The notes under the pieces: model-generated
What the model saw: the letters and a program-made list of their open reading frames with translations, nothing else
What the model was told of the DNA's origin: nothing
Databases searched by the model: none
Program-made: the position numbers and the translations under genes
Part shown: piece after piece, positions 1 to 10,207 of the stretch
Layout of the letters: the number at the start of each line of letters is the position of its first letter
Position numbering within the stretch: position 1 is the first letter of the stretch
NCBI GenBank assembly: GCA_027486795.1
Contig: JAIXOI010000055.1
Coordinates: 55,015-119,014, forward strand
Direction: 5' to 3'
Source of the DNA: Sphingobacteriales bacterium
GTDB taxonomy: Bacteria > Bacteroidota > Bacteroidia > Chitinophagales > CAIOSU01
DNA: 64,000 nt

Positions 1-1698
1 ACGGGCTTTATTGTAGTCCCTGCTGGGCCTAATTGTTGCAATTTATCTTTCGATTTGGATGTGATAGACCCAAGTTGTGGCCAAAACAATGGTTCACTTG
101 AAGTAACTAACATAACTGGTACTGGTCCGTTTATCAATATCTGGAGCAACGGTGCATCTACAGCATTAATTAATAACCTAGCAGCCGGAACGTATACTGT
201 AACCGTAACTGACAACGGCCAACCCAACTGCCAACTGGATAGCACTATTACCATTAGCAATGCTGGTTCGCCTGTTATTAGCAATATATCGGGCACCGAT
301 GAAGCTTGTGCAGGTGCTGGCAATGGCACCGCAACTGTAACTGCTGCTGGTGGGGCCGCGCCGTTAACCTACACTTGGAGCAACTTAACTACAGGCGCCA
401 GCATTACTGGCTTAGCACCTGGCACTTATACGGTAACAGTAACAGATGCCAACGGATGCTCTGTAACTGGGCAAGTGGTTATAGGCACTGGCCCGGTATG
501 TTGTAGCTTATCGGCTTCGGCAACTACCACCCCAGCAAGTTGTGGCACTGCGGATGGTAGCATAACCGTAACGGTTGTTGCAGCTTCTGGTACAGCGCCA
601 TTCCAGTACAACCTTAACGGCGGCAGCTTTGGTGCTAGCAACGTTTTTACAGTTGGTGGCGGAAACTATGCCGTTATTGCACGCGATGTAAACGGCTGCG
701 ATACCACTTTGTTAGTGACTGTAAATGAAGCCAACAATACTTTAGTGCTTACCCCAAGCAGCTTCAACCCAACCTGCCCTGGAGGCACGGATGGCTGGGT
801 AGGCATTAATGTAGCGGGCGGCACTCCACCAAATATTACCACATGGTCGACAGGTGCGAGTACCGATACCTTGCTAAACCTCGGTGCAGGTACTTATAAT
901 GTTACGGTTACCGATGTGTCGAATTGCTCGGCTTTCTTGAGCATTACATTAACCAATCCGGCTCCTCCGAGTGTTAACTTGGGCGATGATATCGACTTAT
1001 GCGATGGACAAACAATTGGCCTGGATGCGGGGTTGGCAGGTGCCTATACATGGTCTACGGGCGATACTACGCAAGGGATAACTGCCTCCGCTAGCGGTAC
1101 TTATAGCGTTACCATTACCAATGCAGGCGGCTGCACCGCCACCGATGATGTTTTGGTTACTGTGGCTGCACCTATAATCGTTGATGCCGGAGAGGATACC
1201 ACTATCATTCAATTTGAAAGTGTGCTTGAACTAACGGCCACCGTTACCGGTTCGGCGGGTGGCAGCTATTTATGGACCCCAAGCGATTATTTGGCTTGCG
1301 ACAATTGCCAAACGACCTCACTTTCGCCGGATAGCACCACTACCTATGTGCTGGTATATACCGATGTATTGGGTTGCACCGCATTTGATAGTGTAACCAT
1401 TACGGTTTTGCCGGGTGAATATATCGCCATTGTGCCCAATGCTTTCAGCCCAAATGCCGATGGAACAAACGACATACTGTATGTATACCATAAAGGCGTA
1501 AGACGCCTTGTTTTCAGGGTGCACGACCGATGGGGAGAGAAGGTGTTTGAAACCGACGATATGAACAAAGGTTGGGATGGAACGCTCAAAGGCGTTAACG
1601 CCCAAGACGGGGTGTATGTATGGGATCTCTATGTTGAGTTTTTAAACCTGCAAATACCTGCCCAACGCTCAAAAGGTAGTGTATTGCTGCTAAAATAA
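1..1698 (+). CDS. Secreted adhesin-like protein with SprB-type repeats and type B (CHU_C) sorting domain, 5' end cut by window
   Basis: The reading frame is open from base 1, so the N-terminus lies upstream of the window; 565 residues are visible. The body is a series of SprB-like repeats of about 75 residues, each built around a 'GTYTVTVTD..GC' core, typical of large Bacteroidota surface adhesins. A PKD/Ig-like segment follows. The last ~85 residues match the gliding-associated C-terminal domain: FSPNADGTND, then a DRWG motif, GWDG, and a closing G-SVLLLK. Proteins with this tail are exported by the T9SS and held at the cell surface. It is followed 95 bases later by a second adhesin and then by PorE/PorP-type genes, so a shared surface or gliding role is inferred. 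Its ligand is unknown. Confidence 0.85.
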   Translation, partial: TGFIVVPAGPNCCNLSFDLDVIDPSCGQNNGSLEVTNITGTGPFINIWSNGASTALINNLAAGTYTVTVTDNGQPNCQLDSTITISNAGSPVISNISGTDEACAGAGNGTATVTAAGGAAPLTYTWSNLTTGASITGLAPGTYTVTVTDANGCSVTGQVVIGTGPVCCSLSASATTTPASCGTADGSITVTVVAASGTAPFQYNLNGGSFGASNVFTVGGGNYAVIARDVNGCDTTLLVTVNEANNTLVLTPSSFNPTCPGGTDGWVGINVAGGTPPNITTWSTGASTDTLLNLGAGTYNVTVTDVSNCSAFLSITLTNPAPPSVNLGDDIDLCDGQTIGLDAGLAGAYTWSTGDTTQGITASASGTYSVTITNAGGCTATDDVLVTVAAPIIVDAGEDTTIIQFESVLELTATVTGSAGGSYLWTPSDYLACDNCQTTSLSPDSTTTYVLVYTDVLGCTAFDSVTITVLPGEYIAIVPNAFSPNADGTNDILYVYHKGVRRLVFRVHDRWGEKVFETDDMNKGWDGTLKGVNAQDGVYVWDLYVEFLNLQIPAQRSKGSVLLLK

Positions 1699-1793
1699 TT
1701 TAACTTAACATCGACCAATGCCCTGACCCTGAATAATTGAATGGCAACAACTGAACTAATTAAACTAACCAACCAGAATAACGAGACTAGGTT

Positions 1794-4700
1794 ATGAAAA
1801 TGGCCCATAATTATCAACGAGGCTTTGCCGTATGGCTATTGCCATTGCTATTGCTGTGCACCTTTGCATTGCATGCCCAGCAAACCACTTACCGCATCAA
1901 CTATGATATTTCACTGTTTGATTTGCCAGGAGGCTTAGTACAAGCTTCCTCAGGCAATGTTGTATTTGCAGGCACCAACACCAGTTTTATACCAATATCT
2001 GGAACCCTTACTGAGGTAAACAACATTGGTACTGTGGTGTGGTCAAAGCGCTATAATGCGCTATCGGTAGCAACCGATTTTCAAGATATTAAGCGAGTAG
2101 CTTCTGGCGGATACATCATTACAGGCTCCAATGGTTCTGATTTGATGTTGATGCGCACCGATGCTTTGGGTAACGTTACGTGGGCCAATACCTACCAAGT
2201 AGCCAATACTAGCAGTTTTGGCAATAGGGTTATACCTACTTCCGATGGTGGTTTTGTGGTAGCTGGCAGCATTACCGGTGCCGACCCTGATGGAGCTGGT
2301 GCATTGGTTAGGCAAGACTCCACTAATATGTATTGTATAAAGGTTAACTCAAGCGGAGCGCTGCAATGGGGCAATGTGTTTTTCTATACCACAGCCTTTG
2401 TTGACGACCATTCGTTGGTTGATGTGGCTGAAGTATCGGATGGTTACATTTTTACGGGTTCTGTGAACGAGAGTGGCAACGATGGACCTACCGATGCGGT
2501 GGTTATCAAAACAAATACATCCGGTGCTCGCCAATGGTCGTATCGTTACGGAGGGGGTAATAGCCAAGATGGCTCCTCTATTAGAGCGTTGAGTGGAAGC
2601 GAGGTGCTTATCTCAGGTGGTGATAACGGAAGGCCCTATTATATTCGAATGAGTTCGGCAGGCAGCGTTACGGCTGGAAGCAGATATTCCTTCGGTTTCT
2701 TGAGTTTTGATCAAGCTTTCGGCACCGATATTGTGCAAACCAATGACGGCAATTATGCTATGTTTGGTACTTATATTGGTTTCAATGTTCCGCCTGTTTT
2801 TTCAGCGTTTATCCTTAAAATCAATCCTTCCAATGGTAGTTTGATTTTCCAGAAATACTACTCACCTACCTCTACATCCTTTTTAAGCATCTCGCTTTTG
2901 CCAGAGGGTATTCAGGCTGCCGACTCATCGTATATGATGGTTTCTACAGGCTTTGGCTCTGGCGGTAGTGGCGGATATGATTATGAATTGATTAAAGCAG
3001 ATAAGAACGGCTTGCTCAATAACACGGGTTGTCCAGAGGCTAATTTGAACCTATCTCGGGCAAGTTTTACGCCCGGCTTATCGAGTTTTACCCCTATCAC
3101 AACCACTGCTGTTTCGGCAAGTGCATTAACCATGGTTATTACCACACCCAGTACCACATCGGCTGTTGCGTGCCGCACTATTATTTGTAACCGCCCAGAG
3201 GCTGCCAATAGCGTAACGGCTACCAACAACAACTTCTGCCCAGGAGGTTCAAGTCAAATAAATGCCAATGGTACAAGTAGCAACGTGGTATATAAAGTAT
3301 ATACAGCATCAACGGGTGGTACTTTATTAGGAACCACACCACTCACCGTTAGCCCAATCATAACTACTACCTATTATGTAGAAACTGAGGACACGGCTAA
3401 CCCCGGTTGCGTAAGTGCAACCCGCCCTTCCGTTACTATTACGGTTTTGCCAGCTGCTCCGTTGCAACCGGGCACTATTAGCGGCCCAAGCCCTGCTTGC
3501 CCTGGTAACCAAACTTATACTATTGGTGCCGTAACCAATGCTAGCAGCTATACTTGGAGCGTAAGCGGAGGTGGCACTATTTCGGGTAGCGGAACTTCCG
3601 CCTCTGTAAACTGGACCACACCGGGCACCTATACCGTGTCGGTAACTGCAACCAATAGTTGCGGTACCAGCCCTGTGCGAACGCTATCAGTTACCGTAAG
3701 CAATCCTCAACCAGCGCAACCCGGTGCAATTACGGGCAATACAAATCCATGCCCAGGCACCGAAAGCTACACTATAGCCGCAGTAACCAATGCAACAAGT
3801 TATACTTGGAGCGTAAGTGGCGGAGGCACTATAACTGGCAGCGGCACATCGGCTAGCGTAAGCTGGACAACATCAGGCGGTCCTTATACAATATCGGTAA
3901 CTGCCACCAACAGCTGCGGAACCAGTGCTGCACAAACCTTGCAAGTAAACGTTCAAGCAGGCCCACCAACTACAATTGGTGCCATTACCGGCCTTACCAA
4001 TGTGTGCGTGGGTAGCCAACCATACAGCGTACCAGCAGTTGCTGGCGCTACTACCTATACCTGGAGCGTAAGCGGTGGCGGCAGCGTTACTGGTGGTCAA
4101 GGTACGCGCAACGCAACTATTAACTGGACTTCTGCAGGTACTTACAATGTATCTATCACTGCTTCAAACGGCTGTGGAAGCGTAAATGCTACGCCAATAA
4201 CCGTAACCGTTGCCGGCGCGCCACCTATAACCCCAGGCCCAATAACAGGCACTAATACTGCATGCACAGGCAACCAAACCTATACTATACCACCAGTTGC
4301 AGGCGCCGATAGCTATACTTGGAGCGTAAGCGGCGGTGGAACGGTAGTTTCGGGTGCCAATAGCACCAGCTTTACCATAAACTGGACCACATCGGGCACG
4401 CATACTGTATCGGTTACTGCTACCAATGCTTGTGGCACTAGCAGCGCGGCTACCACATCGGTTACCGTTTCTCAATCGGTTCCTCCGGTTCCTGGAGCTA
4501 TAACTGGTTCAGCTAGCGTTTGTGCAGGTAGCCAATTGTATAGTATTGCAACTGTGGCAGGTGCCACAGGCTATACTTGGGCGGTAAGCAATGGTGGTAG
4601 CATAACTAGCGGGCAAGGTACCAACAGTATTGCTGTTAACTGGGCAACCCCCGGTGGACCCTATACTGTAACCGTAGTTGCTACCAATATTTGTGGCAGC

Positions 4701-7301
4701 AGTAGTTCGTCTGATTTACAAGTTTCCGTATTACCAGCTAATCCTGCGGCACCTGCCAGCATTACAGGAAATACACCTGTTTGTTTTGGCAGCGAAACCT
4801 ATACCGCAGCGGCAGTAGCAGGAGCTTCTGGATATACTTGGAGCGTAAGCGGCGGAGGCACCATTGCAACTAATGGCAACCAAACGGTAAATATTAACTG
4901 GACAACAGCCGGAACTTGGACGGTTTCAGTTACAGCCCAAAACCAATGTGGCAGCAGCAGTGCTACTACCTATAGCGTAACCGTATTGCCTGCAAGCCCA
5001 CCAACACCAGGCAATATAACTGGTCCGTTGGGTGTATGCCCTGGTTCGGTAACTTATAGCATACCTACCATATCTGGGGCAACTGGCTATACCTGGACGG
5101 TAGGTGCTGCTGGCACTATCACCAGCGGGCAAGGTACCGAAAGCATTGATGTTACTTGGGCTTCGGCCTCTGGTACGTACACCGTTTCGGTAACTGCCGA
5201 AAACCAATGTGGCAGCAGCGCCGCCTCATCGGTACAGGTCAACTTAACACCGGGTGCACCAACAGGCACTCCAACTATTTCAGGTAATGATTTGCCTTGC
5301 CCAGGCCCACAAACCTATATCGTTGGTGGTGTTACTGGCGCAAGCGATTACACTTGGACAGTAAGCGGTGGTGGTACCATTCAAACGGGACAAGGCACTG
5401 GAACCATTATTATCAATTGGACTGCAACAGGCGGCCCTTACACCATTGATGTTACCCCTTCAAACGCTTGTGGCAACGGCACATCCAATACTTTTGATGT
5501 AATCGTTGATGGCCCGCCAGTTTTGGGTGCAGCTACCGTTACTGGCAACAACACCCCGTGCCCTAGCAGCGAAAACTATACCATTAGTTCAGTACCTAAC
5601 GCAACAGGCTATACTTGGACATTGAGCGGTGGTGGAACCATCACTAGTGGTCAAGGCACTGCTGCAGTGGCGGTTAACTGGACCACATCTGGCGGACCAT
5701 ATACGCTTAGCGTAAACGCCACCAATGCTTGCGGAAGCAGTGCCTTGGCAGCAACTTATAATGTAACCGTGCAACCTGGCCCACCAACTACGCCTGGTGC
5801 CATTGCAGGTATTAATAGCGTTTGCCAAAATACCAATGGCGTGGCATATACTATAGCCAGCGTAACCAATGCCACTAGCTACACTTGGAGTATAAGTGGC
5901 GGAGGCACCATAGCATCGGGCCAAGGTACTACCAATGCCACCATCGATTGGACAGGTACTCCGGGTAACTATACGGTTTCGGTAACTGCCACCAATTCTT
6001 GCGGCACCAGCACTGCATCAACCCTTAATGTAACCATTACCCCAGGTGCACCCGCTCAACCGAGTAGCATAATTGGGGCGGCTAATATTTGCCCAGGTGT
6101 TGAGCCATACAGCATAGGAGCAGTAACTAATGCAACGGGCTATACTTGGACATTGAGCGGCGGCGGTACCATCGCAACCGGACAAGGTAGTAATAGCATT
6201 ACCATAAACTGGACCACCAGCGGTGGCCCTTATCAATTAAGCGTAATTGCTACCAATGCTTGTGGTAATTCAACTGCACAAACTATTGATGTTACGGTTA
6301 ATGCAAGCCCAACAGCACCTAGCATTATTACCAGTGGCGATACCATTTGCGAAGGCGATTCGGCAACTATTACGGCAACCGGTTCAACGGGTGGAGCTAT
6401 TACTTACAACATATTTAGCGCACAAACAGGCGGCAGCTCATTGGGTGTTTCACCACTAACCGTTAGCCCTATTGTAACTACTACTTACTATGTAGAGGTG
6501 ATCAACGATTTGGGTTGTCGCTATAGTGGTGGACGTGTTCCGGTTACTATAGTGGTATCGCCTGCACCTGTTGCTCCGGTTATTACTGGCAATAACGGGG
6601 GCGTTTGTTACAACGAAAGTGCAACGCTTACCGCAACGTCTTCCAACTCAACTATTACTTGGTGGAATGCTGCAACTGGCGGTACGTTATTAGGTTCGGG
6701 TAATACCCTGAACACTGGCGCATTAACCAACACTACCACCTTCTATGCTGAAGCTACCAACGCAAACGGCTGCGGTAGTTTAACAGGCAGGGTGGCAGTT
6801 ACAGTAAATGTGGCGCAATTGCCTACTGCAACATTAACCAGCGATGCTCCTGACAACAGCATTTTCATTAACCAAGCCCTTATTGTAACCGTAGAGCCGA
6901 GTGACTACACTAGGTACGAGTTTTTCTTGAACGGTACTTCGGTACAATTGGATAGCATCAACACATGGGGCAGCAGTGCTTTCAACGATGGAGATGTTGT
7001 TTCGGTAATTGTAACCGATGGAGGCTGTGTAGGCAATGAAGTGGAATTGACTGTTAGGGTTACCGACCTGCCAAATGCCTTTACCCCGAATGGCGATGGA
7101 CGCAACGACGACTTCTTGAAAGGTTTTGAACTGGTAATTATCAACCGTTGGGGCCAAGAGCTTTATAATGGTTTTGATGGCTGGGATGGGTACTACAACG
7201 GAGAGCGGGTTTCGCCAGGTACCTACTTCTATATTGTGCGTGTGCCAGATATAACGGACACGGATAAGGTATTGAAGGGATCTGTATTGGTACACTATTA
7301 A
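1794..7301 (+). CDS. Giant multi-domain adhesin with 11 PKD-like repeats and type B (CHU_C) sorting domain
   Basis: 1835 residues. A signal peptide (MKMAHNYQRGFAVWLLPLLLL...HAQ) precedes an N-terminal region of about 440 residues resembling a beta-propeller of the 'delta-60/SBBP' kind (repeated GGY-I-TG/D-YAMFGT strands). One Ig-like domain follows, then eleven tandem PKD-like domains of about 86 residues, each with YTWSVSGGGTI, a GQGT turn, an NWTT strand and a CG-S pair. Two more Ig-like domains come next. The C-terminus is a gliding-associated sorting domain (FTPNGDGRNDDF, NRWGQELY, GWDGYYNG, VLKGSVLVHY). It is therefore a T9SS substrate at the cell surface, likely adhesive. It ends 14 bases before the OmpA-family gene, suggesting co-transcription. 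The start at ATG 1794 gives an intact signal peptide. Confidence 0.88.
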   Translation: MKMAHNYQRGFAVWLLPLLLLCTFALHAQQTTYRINYDISLFDLPGGLVQASSGNVVFAGTNTSFIPISGTLTEVNNIGTVVWSKRYNALSVATDFQDIKRVASGGYIITGSNGSDLMLMRTDALGNVTWANTYQVANTSSFGNRVIPTSDGGFVVAGSITGADPDGAGALVRQDSTNMYCIKVNSSGALQWGNVFFYTTAFVDDHSLVDVAEVSDGYIFTGSVNESGNDGPTDAVVIKTNTSGARQWSYRYGGGNSQDGSSIRALSGSEVLISGGDNGRPYYIRMSSAGSVTAGSRYSFGFLSFDQAFGTDIVQTNDGNYAMFGTYIGFNVPPVFSAFILKINPSNGSLIFQKYYSPTSTSFLSISLLPEGIQAADSSYMMVSTGFGSGGSGGYDYELIKADKNGLLNNTGCPEANLNLSRASFTPGLSSFTPITTTAVSASALTMVITTPSTTSAVACRTIICNRPEAANSVTATNNNFCPGGSSQINANGTSSNVVYKVYTASTGGTLLGTTPLTVSPIITTTYYVETEDTANPGCVSATRPSVTITVLPAAPLQPGTISGPSPACPGNQTYTIGAVTNASSYTWSVSGGGTISGSGTSASVNWTTPGTYTVSVTATNSCGTSPVRTLSVTVSNPQPAQPGAITGNTNPCPGTESYTIAAVTNATSYTWSVSGGGTITGSGTSASVSWTTSGGPYTISVTATNSCGTSAAQTLQVNVQAGPPTTIGAITGLTNVCVGSQPYSVPAVAGATTYTWSVSGGGSVTGGQGTRNATINWTSAGTYNVSITASNGCGSVNATPITVTVAGAPPITPGPITGTNTACTGNQTYTIPPVAGADSYTWSVSGGGTVVSGANSTSFTINWTTSGTHTVSVTATNACGTSSAATTSVTVSQSVPPVPGAITGSASVCAGSQLYSIATVAGATGYTWAVSNGGSITSGQGTNSIAVNWATPGGPYTVTVVATNICGSSSSSDLQVSVLPANPAAPASITGNTPVCFGSETYTAAAVAGASGYTWSVSGGGTIATNGNQTVNINWTTAGTWTVSVTAQNQCGSSSATTYSVTVLPASPPTPGNITGPLGVCPGSVTYSIPTISGATGYTWTVGAAGTITSGQGTESIDVTWASASGTYTVSVTAENQCGSSAASSVQVNLTPGAPTGTPTISGNDLPCPGPQTYIVGGVTGASDYTWTVSGGGTIQTGQGTGTIIINWTATGGPYTIDVTPSNACGNGTSNTFDVIVDGPPVLGAATVTGNNTPCPSSENYTISSVPNATGYTWTLSGGGTITSGQGTAAVAVNWTTSGGPYTLSVNATNACGSSALAATYNVTVQPGPPTTPGAIAGINSVCQNTNGVAYTIASVTNATSYTWSISGGGTIASGQGTTNATIDWTGTPGNYTVSVTATNSCGTSTASTLNVTITPGAPAQPSSIIGAANICPGVEPYSIGAVTNATGYTWTLSGGGTIATGQGSNSITINWTTSGGPYQLSVIATNACGNSTAQTIDVTVNASPTAPSIITSGDTICEGDSATITATGSTGGAITYNIFSAQTGGSSLGVSPLTVSPIVTTTYYVEVINDLGCRYSGGRVPVTIVVSPAPVAPVITGNNGGVCYNESATLTATSSNSTITWWNAATGGTLLGSGNTLNTGALTNTTTFYAEATNANGCGSLTGRVAVTVNVAQLPTATLTSDAPDNSIFINQALIVTVEPSDYTRYEFFLNGTSVQLDSINTWGSSAFNDGDVVSVIVTDGGCVGNEVELTVRVTDLPNAFTPNGDGRNDDFLKGFELVIINRWGQELYNGFDGWDGYYNGERVSPGTYFYIVRVPDITDTDKVLKGSVLVHY
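3456..6306 (+). repeat. Eleven tandem PKD-like domain repeats (~258 nt each) inside the adhesin gene
   Basis: Eleven in-frame units of about 86 codons share the pattern P..PG.ITG...C.G...Y....V..A..YTWSVSGGG followed by NW, SVTA.N.CG and a final V.V strand. The units are diverged at the DNA level, so unequal crossing-over is not recent, although several blocks such as 'tatacttggagcgtaagc' are near identical. Boundaries are approximate. Confidence 0.85.
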
Positions 7302-7315
7302 TCTTGCAACTAGCT

Positions 7316-9199
7316 ATGAAATCGACAACTATCATCATACTGATGCTACTTACCGTAGGTGCGGCTTGGGGGCAATCGAGAAAAGAACTGGCAGACAAAG
7401 CCTTTGAGCATAAAGAGTATTACGCCGCCATTGATTTGTATAAAAAGCATTTGGAGAAAGACCGCAACACTGCCAACAATGGTGAGGTGTACTTTAATGT
7501 AGCGGAATGCTACCGCCATATACTCGACTATAAAGAGGCATTGGATTGGTATAACAAAGCTCAAGGTGCCCAATATGAGCAACCCAACTTACACTTTCAG
7601 AAGGGTAGGGTATTGTTAAACCTTGGTGAGTACAGCGAAGCTAAAAAGTCGTTGGATAAATTCTTGGAAACGCAGCCAAACGATAAAGATGGACTGCGAT
7701 TGAAAACCAATGTTGATTTTGCTTTGAGCGTAAAAAACGACCCGCCGTCGTTGTTTACTGTTGTAAACGAACAGTTGCTCAATACTTCAATGAGCGATTA
7801 TGGGGCTTACTATTTTGAAGATAAAGTAGTGTTTACCTCGTCGCGAATGGAAGATGGTGGCAACGACAAAACCTACATGGTAGATGGCCAAGGTTTTTCA
7901 AACTTCTTTCTGGCTAACTACAACAACGAAGGCAAAACCTGGGATAAGCCAACCAAATTGGATGGCATCAGCAGCACCTTTAACGATGGGGTATTTACAT
8001 ATAGCGCTGATACAAAAATGGCCTATTTTACCCAATGCAGCGGCGAAAAAGGCGAGAAATGCCGCATAATGCAGAGCAGCTACAATGCTTTTACCAAGTT
8101 GTGGAATGCGCCTGAACCCATTAATTTCCCCGGCGAGCAAGTGGAGATGGTGCACCCAACGGTAAGCAAAGATGGCAATTGGATGTGGGTAGTGAGCCGT
8201 AAGGTCGATGGAAAGGGTGGTAGCGACATTTGGCTGCTGGAGCGCCGTGGCCTAGGTTGGGGCGAGCCTGTAAATGTGGAAGTATTCAACACCGAGTACG
8301 ACGAAGCTTATCCCGTGTATTTCAACGATACCACTATGTACTTCTCCTCCAATGGCTTTACGGGTATGGGAGGATTGGATTTGTTTGTGTCGGTAAAGCG
8401 TGATGGACAATGGACCAAGCCAAGCAACCTAAGGGCACCGTTCAACTCTAATGCCGATGACTTTTTGATGGTGTTTAACAAGGACAAATCGGAAGGTTAT
8501 TTCTCGTCAAACCGAAATGGTGGTAAAGGTAGCGATGACGTTTATTCGTTCTTTACAACACCTATAAACCTTACTTTGAACGGCAATGTGAAGGATGTTG
8601 ATGGTTTAACACCGTTGAAAGGTGTGAAGGTTTACCTTACCGGTAGCGATGGATCATTGGATAGCACCCTTACCGATGCCAATGGCAACTACAGCTTTGT
8701 GCTGGACAAAAACGTGGATTATAAAATAAACGTAAGCTTGCCAGAGTACTTTGGAGACTCAAGGAAAATGACCACCCAAGGCGAATTGTACAGCAAAGAC
8801 TTTTCGAAAGGTACTGGCTACGATTTCGATTTTGCCTTGATGAGAATCCCTAAAACCGAAATTACCATCGACGACATTTATTATGACTACAACAGTGCAG
8901 TGCTTAGGTCGGAGTCTTTGGGAAGTTTAGATAAGCTAGTGAAGTTGTTGGATGACTCGCCGGACGTGCAGGTGCTTATCAATTCGCATAGCGATGAACG
9001 AGGCGATGATATGTACAACCTCAAGCTGTCTGAAGAGCGCGCCAAATCGGTGTTGGATTACTTAATAAGTAAAGGCATTAATCCAACCCGCTTGACCAGC
9101 AAAGGTTGGGGCGAAACGGCCTTACTCGTAAAAAATGCCCAAACCGAAGAAGAACACCAACAGAACCGCAGAACCACTTTTAAAGTAGTTAACCAATAA
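7316..9199 (+). CDS. PorE-like OmpA family lipoprotein/outer-membrane protein with TPR, PD40 propeller and CRD domains
   Basis: 627 residues from ATG 7316, the start that gives a clean signal peptide (MKSTTIIILMLLTVGAAWGQ); a TTG four codons upstream is less likely. Domains in order are TPR repeats (~20-115), a WD40-like PD40 beta-propeller (~150-400, repeated 'F.SNR.GG.G..D' strands), a carboxypeptidase-regulatory-like fold (~415-490) and a C-terminal OmpA peptidoglycan-binding domain (~505-627, with SHSDERGDD and LSEERAKSVLDYL). This layout is that of PorE of the T9SS, which links the outer-membrane complex to peptidoglycan. The PorP/SprF gene 5 bases downstream supports the same role. Bacteroidota genomes often carry several paralogues, so it may serve the adjacent adhesins rather than be the core PorE. 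Confidence 0.82.
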   Translation: MKSTTIIILMLLTVGAAWGQSRKELADKAFEHKEYYAAIDLYKKHLEKDRNTANNGEVYFNVAECYRHILDYKEALDWYNKAQGAQYEQPNLHFQKGRVLLNLGEYSEAKKSLDKFLETQPNDKDGLRLKTNVDFALSVKNDPPSLFTVVNEQLLNTSMSDYGAYYFEDKVVFTSSRMEDGGNDKTYMVDGQGFSNFFLANYNNEGKTWDKPTKLDGISSTFNDGVFTYSADTKMAYFTQCSGEKGEKCRIMQSSYNAFTKLWNAPEPINFPGEQVEMVHPTVSKDGNWMWVVSRKVDGKGGSDIWLLERRGLGWGEPVNVEVFNTEYDEAYPVYFNDTTMYFSSNGFTGMGGLDLFVSVKRDGQWTKPSNLRAPFNSNADDFLMVFNKDKSEGYFSSNRNGGKGSDDVYSFFTTPINLTLNGNVKDVDGLTPLKGVKVYLTGSDGSLDSTLTDANGNYSFVLDKNVDYKINVSLPEYFGDSRKMTTQGELYSKDFSKGTGYDFDFALMRIPKTEITIDDIYYDYNSAVLRSESLGSLDKLVKLLDDSPDVQVLINSHSDERGDDMYNLKLSEERAKSVLDYLISKGINPTRLTSKGWGETALLVKNAQTEEEHQQNRRTTFKVVNQ

Positions 9200-9204
9200 G
9201 AGCC

Positions 9205-10113
9205 ATGAAGACCAGGATACTGCTGACTATACTAAGCCTTTTGCCGTTTTTGGGTTATGCCCAAAACGACGCCCTGTTTACGCATTTTATGTACCATACC
9301 AATTTGTATAATCCAGCTACTGCGGGCAATAATGATGGCATTACCGTTGGGTTGTTGGCCCGCCAGCAATGGGTAGGTTTTGATGATGCCCCTTCATCGC
9401 AGTTGCTCAACGCTTATGGCTACATTCCCAAAATTAAGGGTGGCGTAGGCCTAACCGTTGTAAACGATATTATTGGTAAGCAACGCACCACTACCGTGCG
9501 GTTGGGTTATGCCTACCGCCAACGCCTTGGCGACAGGATGTACTTATCGGCGGGCATAAACGTGGGTATTGCCAACAATTATGTGCGGGGCAGCGAGTTG
9601 CGCTACCAGCAAACCGGCGACGAAACCTCGTTTGATACCGGCATTAGCCAAACCAAGCCAGATATTGGCCTTGGTGTGGAGTTTGCTGGCAAAGGACTAA
9701 CCGTGGGTGTATCGTTTTCTCACTTGCAACAATCGCTTGGCAACTCAACGCTTTGGAAAACCCCTCGCCATTACTATGCTTATGCTAAGTATGATTGGCA
9801 GGTAGCCGAAAAGTGGCAATTAAGCCCTGCCGTATTTTTCCGCAGTGCAGGCTTTATCTCGCAAGTGGATGTAAACCTGAATGCTACCTGGAACAAGCGT
9901 GTAGTGGTTGGTGCCAGCTACCGCACCACCGATGCGGTGTCGGGTTTGTTGGGCGTGTATATTGTTAAAAACGTGCTGGCAAGCTATTCATACGATTTCA
10001 ACTTTGGCGCCCTGCGCACCAACAACAGTGGCTCGCACGAGTTGACCATCATTGCCAAATTTAAAGGCTTCCAAGAGAAAGTGTCGGTGCTGAAAAGCCC
10101 TAGGTATTTCTAA
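9205..10113 (+). CDS. PorP/SprF family type IX secretion outer-membrane protein
   Basis: 302 residues with a signal peptide ending GYAQ. The mature N-terminus has the family signature 'LFTHFMYHTNLYNPATAG' and then 'RQQWVGFDDAPSSQ'. The rest is a run of alternating beta strands typical of a 14-strand OmpF/PorP-like barrel, ending in an aromatic residue. PorP/SprF proteins sit in the outer membrane and help attach or secrete T9SS substrates that have type B sorting domains, such as SprB. Here the gene is last in a run adhesin-adhesin-OmpA-PorP/SprF and is followed by a strong terminator, so a dedicated partner for the two upstream adhesins is a reasonable inference. Confidence 0.88.
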   Translation: MKTRILLTILSLLPFLGYAQNDALFTHFMYHTNLYNPATAGNNDGITVGLLARQQWVGFDDAPSSQLLNAYGYIPKIKGGVGLTVVNDIIGKQRTTTVRLGYAYRQRLGDRMYLSAGINVGIANNYVRGSELRYQQTGDETSFDTGISQTKPDIGLGVEFAGKGLTVGVSFSHLQQSLGNSTLWKTPRHYYAYAKYDWQVAEKWQLSPAVFFRSAGFISQVDVNLNATWNKRVVVGASYRTTDAVSGLLGVYIVKNVLASYSYDFNFGALRTNNSGSHELTIIAKFKGFQEKVSVLKSPRYF

Positions 10114-10141
10114 TGTACTAGGTACAATGTACAAAGTACAA
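10114..10141. repeat. Heptad tandem array (4 units of xGTACAA type)
   Basis: Four consecutive 7-nt units (tgtacta, ggtacaa, tgtacaa, agtacaa) start directly after the stop codon of the PorP/SprF gene. It is one member of a dispersed family of degenerate heptad arrays found in gaps across this window; no inverted partner was found here. Confidence 0.7.
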
Positions 10142-10145
10142 TAAT

Positions 10146-10187
10146 AAAAGAAGAGTCCGCAGCGTTTCGTTGCGGACTCTTCTTTTT
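10146..10187 (+). terminator. Rho-independent terminator after PorP/SprF gene
   Basis: A perfect 12-bp stem (gaagagtccgca paired with tgcggactcttc) with a 9-nt loop is flanked by AAAA on the left and TTTTT on the right, so it can work in both directions. It closes the adhesin/OmpA/PorP run and may also stop the leftward small lipoprotein gene. Confidence 0.88.
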
Positions 10188-10207
10188 CGGTTACCTCAGT
10201 GGTTTAA

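Noticed and set aside
3873..6236. Several long minus-strand frames rich in W, R and Y opposite the adhesin repeats
   Set aside because: They are shadows of the repeated PKD-coding sequence, with the same pattern recurring in each repeat.
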